Positions 42,037 through 50,083 of a stretch of DNA of 64,000 bases are shown here, piece by piece. The stretch's first letter is position 1. Each line of letters opens with the position of its first letter. The position numbers and the translations under genes were made by a program. The stretch spans positions 28,556 to 92,555 of the forward strand of contig NZ_BCSP01000007.1 in the NCBI RefSeq assembly GCF_001570925.1, read 5' to 3'. The stretch comes from [Zimmermannella] bifida NBRC 103089. GTDB taxonomy: Bacteria; Actinomycetota; Actinomycetes; Actinomycetales; Microbacteriaceae. The notes under the pieces are model-generated. The model was given only the letters and a program-made list of their open reading frames with translations, was not told the DNA's origin and searched no databases.

Positions 42037-43745
42037 GCGTGTGCTCCTTCACTCGCCGCGGCGGCGGCAGGATGCACGGGTGCGGTCAGCGTCACCGTCG
42101 CGTCGGCTGCGGCGATTACGGCGGGACGATGGCTAACAACCACCACGATTCGGCCTTCGTCAGCGAGCGCGCGCATCGCCGAGATGACTTCGCGCTCGCG
42201 GTCGGCATCGAGCGCGGATGTGGGCTCATCGAGCAGCACCACCGGGCAGTCCTTGGCGCGGGCACGCACGATAGCGCGGGCAAGTGCGACGCGCTGTGCC
42301 TGCCCGCCAGAGAGCCCGGCTCCCCCGACGCCGAGGGATTGTTGTGGGTCGACCGTGGCGAAACCAGCGAGCGAAAGTGCGGCGCGCACCTGCTCGGGTG
42401 ATGCATCCGGCTGCCCGAGGGCAACGTTGTCGAACACTGTGCCTTCGATGAGGCCGGCAGATTGCCCCATCCAGGCGATGTCGTCGCGGTGGCAGGCACG
42501 CGAACCGGTTGCCGATGAAATCGTGCAGTTTCCGGTGCCTTCGACCTCGCCGCGGATGAAGCCAAGGAGCGTAGATTTTCCGGCACCGGATTCACCGGTG
42601 AGTGCAGTAATGAGGCCCGCGGCAAACGATGCGGTAAGCCCGTCGAATACGACGTGACCGTCGTATTGCACAGCTGCGTTGTGGATCTCGAGCGCAGTTG
42701 CGGCACCGGTGGCGTTTGCGTCTCGCTCGGCACCTTCAGGAGCGCTACCCGTGGCACCTTCCGGTGCATCCAAAATCGCGAACACGGTCGCGGAGGCTTG
42801 CACGCCTTCGCTTGCCGCGTGGAATTGCGCGCCAACGGCGCGAAGCGGGGCGAATACTTCTGGCGCAAGAATCAGCGCAAACAGTCCCGCAAACAGCGCC
42901 ATTTCGTTGTCGATGAGGCGAATACCGATCTGCACCGCCACGAGCGCGACCGACAACGACGCGAACAGCTCGAGCGCGAATCCCGAAAGGAACGTGACGC
43001 GCAGCACCTTCATCGTGGACTTGCGATAGTCATCGGTAATGGTGCGGATGCGGTCACGCTGACGGCGCGCGCGACCAAAGATCTTGAGCGTGGAAAGTCC
43101 CTCAATGATTTCAAGGAACGACGCTGCGAGCGTGCTTAGCGCATCGAGTTGCTTGGCCTGTGCACGCTGCGTGGCCCAGCCGATCAGAATCATGAACAGC
43201 GGAATGATCGGCAGCACAACGATTTCAGTGATGCCCGAAACCGGGTCAGCGATCAGCGTCACCAAAATGAGCAGCGGCATCACGATCATGGTGAGCAAGA
43301 GCTGCGGTAGGTACTTGCCGAAATAGCTGTCAAGCGCGTCCAGCAAGTGGGTTGCCAGCAGCGTGAGTTCGGCACTGCCCAGTCGCTTGGCGGGTTCGGT
43401 TTCGGATGCACCCGGTACCGCAATCGAGTTCCCTCGCGTCTGCGCGATCTTGCGCATCAGTGCACCGCGCAGTTCCGACTTTGCGGTCGCAGCGGCGCGT
43501 GCACCAGCCCAGTCCATCCCCCACTGGGCAAGACCACGAACGGCCACCGCAATCAGCAGCAGCGCGAAGTCTGGGCCGAGCGTGTCGAACCCGTGGCCCT
43601 CGATTGCCTGGGTGACGCAGCGGGCGATCGACCAAGCGATGCCGATCAGCGCACCGCCCTGCAGGAGTCCAAGAATCGCGCCAATTGCGAGGAACGCCCG
43701 GGACGAACGGGCGTATTTCAGCAGGCGTGGATCAAGCGGTTTCAC
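42033..43745 (-). CDS. cydD: thiol reductant ABC exporter subunit CydD
   Basis: Partner of CydC. 570 residues. Six membrane helices (AFLAIGAILGLLQGGALIGI, LLLTMIVMPLLILVTLIADP and others) precede the nucleotide-binding domain. Walker A is TGESGAGKSTLLG, the signature is AGLSGGQAQRVALARAI, and Walker B is PVVLLDEPTSALD. A linker rich in Ala, Gly and Glu (GATGSAPEGAERDANATGAA) separates membrane and ATPase parts. It lies 127 bp after cydB, with a strong hairpin between, so cydDC may be expressed below cydAB or from an internal promoter. Confidence 0.93.
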   Translation of the reverse strand: MKPLDPRLLKYARSSRAFLAIGAILGLLQGGALIGIAWSIARCVTQAIEGHGFDTLGPDFALLLIAVAVRGLAQWGMDWAGARAAATAKSELRGALMRKIAQTRGNSIAVPGASETEPAKRLGSAELTLLATHLLDALDSYFGKYLPQLLLTMIVMPLLILVTLIADPVSGITEIVVLPIIPLFMILIGWATQRAQAKQLDALSTLAASFLEIIEGLSTLKIFGRARRQRDRIRTITDDYRKSTMKVLRVTFLSGFALELFASLSVALVAVQIGIRLIDNEMALFAGLFALILAPEVFAPLRAVGAQFHAASEGVQASATVFAILDAPEGATGSAPEGAERDANATGAATALEIHNAAVQYDGHVVFDGLTASFAAGLITALTGESGAGKSTLLGFIRGEVEGTGNCTISSATGSRACHRDDIAWMGQSAGLIEGTVFDNVALGQPDASPEQVRAALSLAGFATVDPQQSLGVGGAGLSGGQAQRVALARAIVRARAKDCPVVLLDEPTSALDADREREVISAMRALADEGRIVVVVSHRPAVIAAADATVTLTAPVHPAAAAASEGAHA

Positions 43746-43818
43746 GGTTCCTCAAGGCTACCGGAGTTGGCGTGCGTGAAGCGCGAGAACGGCACGACGG
43801 CGACCCGAAGGAAAACCA

Positions 43819-43851
43819 AATCGGACCCGGTGTCGTACACCAGGTCCGATT
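43819..43851 (-). terminator. hairpin between cydB and cydD
   Basis: Outer arms AATCGGACC and GGTCCGATT, a C/A mismatch, then inner arms GGTGT and ACACC around CGT give a stem of about 14 pairs, starting 22 bp past the cydB stop. It probably attenuates transcription from cydAB into cydDC. Confidence 0.75.
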
Positions 43852-43872
43852 CGGTTGTGTCAGTAACTGCGG

Positions 43873-44952
43873 TTAGGCAGTGACTGCTTCATCTGCGTGT
43901 GCCAGCTCGGCACGCGACGCGTTTTCTTCGAAGTCCACGCGGCGCAGGCGCTTGCGGAACGTCCAGAACGTCCATGCCTGGTAACCGAGCACGACCGGCA
44001 TGATGCAGAGAAACGCCCACGTCATGATCTGCAGCGTGTTGTCGCTAGCAGAACCGTTCCAGATGGTGAGGTCTTCGCCACCCGGGGTCAGGTTGCGCAT
44101 GAGCGCCGGGAAGAGCGCGGCGAACAGCGACCAAACCGCGAATACGACAGTCAGTGCGCCACCAAGGAAGGCCAGGCCGTCCTTGTTGAGCAGGTTGGCA
44201 ACCCACGAACCGACGAAGCACACCACCGCGAGGAGGGTCAGGATGAGGCCCGGAACCGAGAAGTACGCGAGCACAGTCCAGCCCAGGAACACGATCGCGA
44301 GCGCGGCAACAATCAGGCCCTCCCACTTCGCCATGGTGCGGGCGCGTTCACGCAGTTCACCATCGGTACGGCGCGTGATGAAGATCAGACCGTGATAGAA
44401 GAACAGCGCGAGCGTGGTCAGTCCACCAAGCAGTGCGTACGGGTTGAGCAGGTCAAAGAACGTGCCGGTGTAGTTGAACCCGAACGAGTAGTCGAGCGAA
44501 CCAACAGTCTGCTCAACGGTCTCCATCGGCATACCACGAACGATGTTCGCAAACGCGGCACCCCACAGCAGGGCCGGCAGCGCCGAACCGGCGAAGATCA
44601 TCCAGTCGAACTTGTCGGTCCAGGCCTTGCCGGTGCCCTGGTGGCGGTATTCAAACGAAACACCGCGGGCGATCAGTGCGAGCAGGATCAGGAACAGCAC
44701 CAGGTAGGCGCCCGAGAAGATCGTCGAGTACCACTCCGGGAACGCCGCAAAGAGCATGGCACCACCGGTGATGACCCAGGTCTCGTTGAGGTCCCAGATC
44801 GGGCCGATCGTGTTGATCAGGATGCGGCGGTCAGTGTCGTCGCGGCTCACGAATGGCAGCGCAATACCGAGGCCGAAGTCGAAGCCATCGAGCACGAAGT
44901 ACCCGATGAACATCGCAGCAATAATCCAGAACCAAATAACTTGCAGTTCCAT
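43873..44952 (-). CDS. cydB: cytochrome bd quinol oxidase subunit II
   Basis: The structural partner of CydA in cytochrome bd, a high-affinity terminal oxidase in the cytoplasmic membrane. 359 residues with about eight to nine helices. It begins MELQVIWFWIIAAMFIGYFV, then LDGFDFGLGIALPF, which is the family signature. TIGPIWDLNETWVITGGAML and the GVSFEYRHQG segment follow. Its ATG overlaps the cydA stop in TAATG, so translation is coupled. A hairpin follows at 43819-43851 before cydD. Confidence 0.96.
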   Translation of the reverse strand: MELQVIWFWIIAAMFIGYFVLDGFDFGLGIALPFVSRDDTDRRILINTIGPIWDLNETWVITGGAMLFAAFPEWYSTIFSGAYLVLFLILLALIARGVSFEYRHQGTGKAWTDKFDWMIFAGSALPALLWGAAFANIVRGMPMETVEQTVGSLDYSFGFNYTGTFFDLLNPYALLGGLTTLALFFYHGLIFITRRTDGELRERARTMAKWEGLIVAALAIVFLGWTVLAYFSVPGLILTLLAVVCFVGSWVANLLNKDGLAFLGGALTVVFAVWSLFAALFPALMRNLTPGGEDLTIWNGSASDNTLQIMTWAFLCIMPVVLGYQAWTFWTFRKRLRRVDFEENASRAELAHADEAVTA

Positions 44953-46379
44953 TAGTAGACGCTCGCTTTCACCTTGACGGTCTCGACGTCTTCGACGACG
45001 CCTGCTTCATTCGCTCCCGGTACCGGCATTGGGTCGGACTGGATTGCCTTGAGCAGGAGCTTCACTTCGACCACGGCGAGGATGCCGTAGATCAGCGTGA
45101 ATCCGATGAGCGAAATCAGCACGCTGACTCCAGTTGCATTTGGCGAGACACCGGCTTCGGTTGGCATCAGCCCAAATACGAGCCACGGCTGGCGGCCCAT
45201 TTCGGTGAAGATCCAACCGATCAGGATGCCCCACAGCGGGAAGGTTGCACCCCAGATAGCGACGCTCCACTGCCATGGCTTCGGCTCGCGACCCTTGCGG
45301 GTGATCCACAGGCCAATCGCAGCGATCGCCATCGAAGCGAAACCGAAGAACATCATCCAGCGGAACGACCAGTAGGTGAGCCAGATAACTGGCGAGTAGA
45401 CCTGGTCAGCGCCGTACATTTCGGCGTACTGGGCCTGCAGGTCGTTAATGCCGTGCACCGTTCCGTCGAAGGTGTTGGTGGCAAGGAATCCAGCCAGGTA
45501 CGGGATGCGCAGCGACCAGACTTCTGCAGACCCGTCGGGGGTACCGAGCGAGAAGAGTGAGAACGACGCATCCGCACCGCTCGCGGTGTTGTACATCGCT
45601 TCAGCGGCAGCCATCTTCATTGGCTGCGTTTCGGTCATGGCGATGCCGAGTGCGTGACCCGAGAGCATGATGCCAGCGCCGGAGATCAGCACGGTCCACA
45701 GACCGAAGGTGAGCGCCGGGCGGAAGACTTCCTGGTGCTGGCCACGGCGCAGGTGCCATGCGGCAGTTGCGGCGATGATCGTTCCAGCAAGCATGACGGA
45801 TGCGGTCAGCGTGTGCGGCAGCTGCGTTACGGCAACCGGGTTCGTCAGTACGGCACCGAAGTCAACGAGCTCGGCACGGCCGGTGACCTCATTGAACTCG
45901 AAGCCGACCGGGTTCTGCATGAACGCATTGGCGACGAGGATGAAGTAGGCCGAGGTCCAGGTACCGATGACGGTGAGCCAGATGGTCGCGAGGTGCAGCT
46001 TCGGCGAGAGCTTGTCCCAGCCGAAGATCCACAGACCAATAAAGGTTGCCTCGAGGAAGAACGCGACGAGACCTTCGAATGCGAGTGGTGCACCAAAAAT
46101 GTCACCGACGAATCGCGAGTAGTTCGACCAGTTCATACCGAACTGGAACTCCTGCACGATACCGGTGACGATACCCATCGCGAAGTTGATGAGGAAGATC
46201 TTCCCGAAGAAGCGCGTGAGCTGCAGGTAGATGACCTTGCCCGTGCGCACCCACTGGGTTTGCCAGATCGCGACGCAGAGCACCATGCCCAGCGTGATTG
46301 GAACGAATAAGAAGTGGTACAGCGTGGTTAGACCAAACTGCCACCGAGATAGAACGAGGGGATCCAATAAGGCTTCCAC
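44952..46379 (-). CDS. cydA: cytochrome bd quinol oxidase subunit I
   Basis: The haem-bearing subunit. 475 residues. LSRWQFGLTTLYHFLFVPIT holds the first haem-ligand His at residue 22. MTETQPMKMAAAEA contains the Lys and Glu of the quinol site. GRQPWLVFGLMPTEAGVSP is the conserved Q-loop region, with a short Q-loop as in actinobacteria. Nine hydrophobic helices are expected. It is the first gene of cydABDC. A perfect palindrome (46583-46602) about 205 bp upstream and a related half-site at 46643-46651 are candidate control elements; the promoter itself was not located. Confidence 0.96.
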   Translation of the reverse strand: MEALLDPLVLSRWQFGLTTLYHFLFVPITLGMVLCVAIWQTQWVRTGKVIYLQLTRFFGKIFLINFAMGIVTGIVQEFQFGMNWSNYSRFVGDIFGAPLAFEGLVAFFLEATFIGLWIFGWDKLSPKLHLATIWLTVIGTWTSAYFILVANAFMQNPVGFEFNEVTGRAELVDFGAVLTNPVAVTQLPHTLTASVMLAGTIIAATAAWHLRRGQHQEVFRPALTFGLWTVLISGAGIMLSGHALGIAMTETQPMKMAAAEAMYNTASGADASFSLFSLGTPDGSAEVWSLRIPYLAGFLATNTFDGTVHGINDLQAQYAEMYGADQVYSPVIWLTYWSFRWMMFFGFASMAIAAIGLWITRKGREPKPWQWSVAIWGATFPLWGILIGWIFTEMGRQPWLVFGLMPTEAGVSPNATGVSVLISLIGFTLIYGILAVVEVKLLLKAIQSDPMPVPGANEAGVVEDVETVKVKASVY

Positions 46380-46582
46380 GGGCTCTCACCTTCAGCTGTG
46401 ACGTGATGGATGTCGCTGCAGGCCACGTTGCTTTGCCGCCTGAATGCGACTCGCCCAGTCTATCGTTCACCAGCCATTTTTCAGAATCGACAGTTCGAAC
46501 TTTTTTAACACCCTGACCAGGGATTTTGGGCGCAATCTTGAAGCATTCACAACAAGGAATGCATCCAAAATAAACAAGATTT

Positions 46583-46602
46583 ATATCTCGATATCGAGAT
46601 AT
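46583..46602. promoter_or_regulatory. perfect 20-bp palindrome upstream of cydA and dedA
   Basis: ATATCTCGATATCGAGATAT is an uninterrupted palindrome in the 389-bp divergent space between cydA (-) and a DedA gene (+). A half-site TCGAGATAT recurs at 46643-46651, 40 bp away. This is the AT-rich part of an otherwise GC-rich region and has the look of a dimeric repressor operator. I cannot name the regulator. No gene is seen in the rest of the gap. Confidence 0.65.
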
Positions 46603-46768
46603 CCACCGGATCAACACAAGAAATCCCACAAATCGCTCTACATCGAGATATTTTAACGCGCGGTGATATGCAGAACTCGCTCGAATAATTCACTTTCCAT
46701 TACAAGCATTCATGCTGGCGTGCCCAGCCGGTTCCCCAATCCTGCTCCGCCCGAATTAGGCTGGACCG

Positions 46769-47440
46769 ATGCTCGCCGACACCCTCGCCTGGCTCATCGA
46801 GACCGTGCGCCAACTCGACCCCGCAATCATCATTGCGATCGCCTTCGGTGGCGTTTTCCTCGAGACCAGCCTGCTCGTCGGCTTTATCGTGCCCGGCGAC
46901 GCAATCTTGCTTGCCGCATCCGCAGGCGTCGATAGCTGGAGCATGTGGGCAGCGGTCGTTGCTGCCGCGATTCTGGGTGCGATTGGTGGCGAGTCGCTTG
47001 GCTTCGCGCTCGGCAAATATTTTGGACCACACCTGCGACATTCGTGGCTTGGCCGCCGACTTGGCGAACGTAACTGGCAGCGCGCCGAGTCATTCGTGCA
47101 ACAACGCGGCGGTCTCGCCGTCTTTATTTCGCGCTATCTCCCAGTGCTGCACTCGCTCGTCCCGGTTACCGCAGGCATGACCGGGATGCGGTACCGCACG
47201 TTCATCGCGTGGACCGTCCCCGCCTGCACGCTCTGGTCGCTCGCTTACGTTTCTGTTGGGGCGATCGCAACGGCAGGATTCGACCGAGCCAAGTCGAATC
47301 TCCATCTGGCGAGCTTCATCTTCGCCGGCGTCCTCATCGCGTTCGCATTCGGCACCTGGGCACTCAAACGCTGGCTCAGTCGGCGCGTCGATCGCACGCC
47401 GGATGCGGCTGCAGACGCAGGCGCAGACGCGTCGGCATAG
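46769..47440 (+). CDS. DedA family membrane protein
   Basis: 223 residues. DedA proteins are membrane transporters or scramblases implicated in undecaprenyl-phosphate recycling and envelope homeostasis. The re-entrant family motif is FLETSLLVGFIVPGDAILLA with a GDAIL core. The second half has VFISRYLPVLHSLVPVTAGM, containing the R-x-(L/I)P-x2-R/H-like motif FISRYLPVLHS. Further helices and a basic end (KRWLSRRVDRTP) follow, then an Ala/Asp tail. The start is ATG 46769; the ribosome-binding site is weak. It is divergent from cydA and shares the palindrome-containing region with it. Confidence 0.88.
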   Translation: MLADTLAWLIETVRQLDPAIIIAIAFGGVFLETSLLVGFIVPGDAILLAASAGVDSWSMWAAVVAAAILGAIGGESLGFALGKYFGPHLRHSWLGRRLGERNWQRAESFVQQRGGLAVFISRYLPVLHSLVPVTAGMTGMRYRTFIAWTVPACTLWSLAYVSVGAIATAGFDRAKSNLHLASFIFAGVLIAFAFGTWALKRWLSRRVDRTPDAAADAGADASA

Positions 47441-47516
47441 CGACCACGCGCTCGGCCGGCACCCGCGAGCTGCGAGCTCGCCACCTGCATCCAGCAATGC
47501 TGGCTAGCCTGACGGC

Positions 47517-48257
47517 ATGTGCGGCAGATTCGTAGTAGCCAAAGCCTCGAGTGATCTCGCGGTCGAATTCGATATTGATCGAGTGAGCGATACGGAGTTC
47601 ACGCCCTCGTACAACATCGCACCCACGACCTCAGTGCCGGTCATCGTGCAAGCACCCGCACCGGCCGAAGAAGTAGACACCTACGGGCCCGGCCCGATTC
47701 GCCGACTTGAAGTCGCTAAATGGGGGCTGGTTCCGGGATGGGCACGCGATGCCAGCGTCGCCTCGCGTGCATTCAACGCCCGCAGCGAAACCGCCGCAGT
47801 CAAGCCCACGTTCCGCGCCGCGGTTAAACGTCGCCGCGCGGTCATCCCCGCATCCGGCTATTACGAATGGCAGACGGGGGCCGACGGCACCAAGCAGCCG
47901 TACTACGTGCATCCTGCCGAGGGCGGTGCCGATGCGTCCCTTTGTTTTGCCGGACTCTACGAGTGGTGGCAAAACCCCGAAGGCGAGTGGCTCCTTTCGA
48001 CGACGATCTTGACCCGCGAGGCACCTGCGGGACGAATGCGCGAGCTACATCACCGCATCCCGGTCTTCTGTACTGCCGCAGATATTGACGAGTGGTGCGA
48101 CCCGGCACTAGCCGGATCGGCTGAACTCGTGGCGGATTTTGCCGAACGTAGCCTGGCACTCACCGATTCACTCGCACTGCGTGCCGTTGACCGCCGCGTC
48201 GGGAATGTGCGTGAGCGAGGGCCAGAGCTTATTGCGCCGATGGCCGACCCCGCCTAG
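47517..48257 (+). CDS. SOS response-associated peptidase / abasic-site shield (SRAP, YedK/HMCES)
   Basis: SRAP proteins crosslink covalently to abasic sites in single-stranded DNA through Cys2. 246 residues. Cys2 is present in MCGRFVVA, and PSYNIAPTTSVPVI holds the catalytic Asn. FNARSETAAVKPTFR is the DNA-binding core, and IPASGYYEWQ has the conserved Glu. The His motif reads ELHHRIPVF where most members have HDRMP; the first His is kept. The mature protein would start at Cys2. It is oriented with the DedA gene, 76 bp upstream. No SOS box is seen before it. Confidence 0.93.
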   Translation: MCGRFVVAKASSDLAVEFDIDRVSDTEFTPSYNIAPTTSVPVIVQAPAPAEEVDTYGPGPIRRLEVAKWGLVPGWARDASVASRAFNARSETAAVKPTFRAAVKRRRAVIPASGYYEWQTGADGTKQPYYVHPAEGGADASLCFAGLYEWWQNPEGEWLLSTTILTREAPAGRMRELHHRIPVFCTAADIDEWCDPALAGSAELVADFAERSLALTDSLALRAVDRRVGNVRERGPELIAPMADPA

Positions 48258-48353
48258 TGCGGCGCCGAGGATGCGTTGAGTTCGCCCCCCGGATGCGCGC
48301 GGCGCAGACGCCAAACACTCGGTTCGTCAAGTTGATCGTGTAAATATGGCTCA

Positions 48354-49568
48354 GTGAGCTCTCGACCCGACCGCCCCGCATCTACTGGTTTTCGATTCGC
48401 ACCCGTTTCATTTGTGCGACACCTCGCCGAGAATGCGTTTCGAGTCGAAGACCGATACAAAGCAATTCGACTGCGCGGCGCACTGAAGCGCGGTGAGATC
48501 TCGGAGGTCGAGGCCTACACCGGCTATGGCACCACCGAATCGGTGCGGGTACTCGGCCGCGTGCAGATGCTGCCACACGCGGTACGTCGAGCCGGACGCC
48601 GTCGCTTCACAGTGCTGCCGATCGGCGGTCCGCGCCGTCGCGAAAAGTCGGTGCGCGGCTGGCGCAGTTTCGTGCGCGTCACGGTGCCATACGCGAAGGT
48701 CAAGGTGTTCATCGGCGACCAGGTCCACGAAATTACCGCTGACCGCGGCGGCGTGATTGACGCCGTGCTGCCGGCGTCGCTGACTCCGGGATGGCAGCAG
48801 GTCACGTTTGAAAGCGCCGATCAGCAGCGAACCGTTGCACGCGTGTTTATTACTGAACCAAAACAGCAGGTCGGCATTGTGTCCGACATCGACGACACCG
48901 TCATGGTGACGTCGCTCCCCCGCCCGCTGCTAGCCGCGTGGAACACCTTTGTCCTTGACGAGCACGCCCGCGCTGCGGTTCCGGGCATGAACGTGCTGTA
49001 CCAGCGACTGACCGATAAGTTCGGCGGCGACACAACACCGATCGTCTATCTGTCGACGGGATCTTGGAATGTCGCGCCGACACTGAGCCGCTTCTTGGGA
49101 CGCAATATGTTCCCCTTCGGCCCATTGCTCCTTACCGACTGGGGTCCGGTGCCGCAACGAATCTTCCGCTCTGGAACCGAACACAAGCGACAGAATCTGC
49201 GCCGGCTCGCGCAGGAATTTCCCAACATGAAGTGGCTGCTCATCGGTGACGATGGTCAGCATGACGAACAGATTTATGGCGAGTTTGCCGCTGAGTTCCC
49301 CGACTCGGTACTCGCCGTCGCGATTCGCCAGCTCTCGAACACCGAGTCCGTACTCGCCGGTGGCCGTGCGAGTTCGTGGGTGAAGTGGCACGCAACCTCG
49401 GCTGTACCCTGGGTGCACGCCCCCAATGGCGCTGAATTGGTGCAGGAATTAGCGCGAATCGGCATTCTCGATCACGACGACCAGGTCTCCGCACTCAGCG
49501 AAATCTCTCGAGAGCTTTCGAACACCCGCGTTGCTCGACCGCAAGCACCAAGCGAGCTTGGCGAGTAA
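48354..49568 (+). CDS. App1/DUF2183-type phosphatase-domain protein
   Basis: 404 residues. The catalytic domain (about 172-370) has VSDIDDTVMVTS, the HAD-like DxDxT motif with Asp at 178 and 180, then VYLSTGSWNVAPTLSRFL and KWLLIGDDGQHDEQIYGEFA, typical of DUF2183. Yeast App1 with this domain is a phosphatidate phosphatase. The N-terminal domain (about 30-165, beta-rich) is the usual companion. The substrate in bacteria is not known. Start GTG 48354 with no clear ribosome-binding site. A strong terminator follows at 49595-49628. Confidence 0.88.
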   Translation: MSSRPDRPASTGFRFAPVSFVRHLAENAFRVEDRYKAIRLRGALKRGEISEVEAYTGYGTTESVRVLGRVQMLPHAVRRAGRRRFTVLPIGGPRRREKSVRGWRSFVRVTVPYAKVKVFIGDQVHEITADRGGVIDAVLPASLTPGWQQVTFESADQQRTVARVFITEPKQQVGIVSDIDDTVMVTSLPRPLLAAWNTFVLDEHARAAVPGMNVLYQRLTDKFGGDTTPIVYLSTGSWNVAPTLSRFLGRNMFPFGPLLLTDWGPVPQRIFRSGTEHKRQNLRRLAQEFPNMKWLLIGDDGQHDEQIYGEFAAEFPDSVLAVAIRQLSNTESVLAGGRASSWVKWHATSAVPWVHAPNGAELVQELARIGILDHDDQVSALSEISRELSNTRVARPQAPSELGE

Positions 49569-49594
49569 CCCAACTTCACTTCAAGCACTACTTG

Positions 49595-49628
49595 AACCCC
49601 TGAATTCCGCGCGAGTTCAGGGGTTTTT
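49595..49628 (+). terminator. intrinsic terminator of the App1-like gene
   Basis: AACCCCTGAA, an 11-base loop, then TTCAGGGGTTTTT: perfect 10-bp stem with a T-run, 26 bp past the stop. Confidence 0.93.
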
Positions 49629-49670
49629 CGTTCGCCCGCAGCACCACGACCCGCACTCAGCCAGCAAACG

Positions 49671-49679
49671 TTATCCACA
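49671..49679 (+). promoter_or_regulatory. isolated DnaA box
   Basis: TTATCCACA, a perfect DnaA-box match, about 50 bp upstream of the dnaE2 SOS box. Unlike the copies at 8344 and 36517 it is not part of an inverted repeat. Confidence 0.45.
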
Positions 49680-49729
49680 CCCCCTTACCGATTATTCGAA
49701 CATGTCGTAGGCTCCTCGTACATTTCGTA

Positions 49730-49745
49730 TCGAACATATTTTCGA
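49730..49745 (+). promoter_or_regulatory. SOS (LexA) box upstream of the DUF6504-dnaE2 operon
   Basis: TCGAACATATTTTCGA matches the operator TCGAAC-N4-GTTCGA with one mismatch. It lies 15 bp before ATG 49761. A further half-site TTCGAACATGTCG is nearby at about 49695. Confidence 0.85.
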
Positions 49746-49760
49746 TACAGGGAGGTTGTC

Positions 49761-50081
49761 ATGTTGGTCAATGAACCGGTTGTGGTGGAGTGCTCACCGC
49801 ACGGCGCGCCAGTGCGCTTTCACTGGCGCGGCGTGCCATACGGCGTCACCAGTGCCCCCGAGCCCTGGTTCAGTCGCGAGCCCTGGTGGCAACATGTCGA
49901 CCGGGCTGCGAAAGGCACTGCGGTTCGCATCGAGCGCGAGCTTTGGCGGGTAGATGCGGTACCACTGCACGGTACGGGATCTCCGGTCGACGGCAGTTTT
50001 GATCTCGAACGCGACCAAACCGGCAACTGGCTGCTCGATCACGTTTGGGATGACGAGCTCGAACATCGGTTGTTTGCCTGA
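49761..50081 (+). CDS. DUF6504 family protein linked to dnaE2
   Basis: 106 residues. The sequence HGAPVRFHWRGVPYGVTSAP and RIERELWRVDA resembles the short protein usually encoded between imuB and dnaE2 in actinobacteria (DUF6504), rich in Trp, Arg and His. GGGAGG lies six bases before ATG 49761. The stop is two bases before dnaE2, so the two are cotranslated. An SOS box overlaps its promoter region. Function unknown; the context points to mutagenic translesion synthesis. Confidence 0.8.
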   Translation: MLVNEPVVVECSPHGAPVRFHWRGVPYGVTSAPEPWFSREPWWQHVDRAAKGTAVRIERELWRVDAVPLHGTGSPVDGSFDLERDQTGNWLLDHVWDDELEHRLFA

Positions 50082-50083
50082 CC

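Noticed and set aside
48354..49568. ImuB or another Y-family polymerase upstream of dnaE2
   Set aside because: The gene upstream carries DIDDTVM and other DUF2183 motifs and shows no Y-family polymerase sequence.
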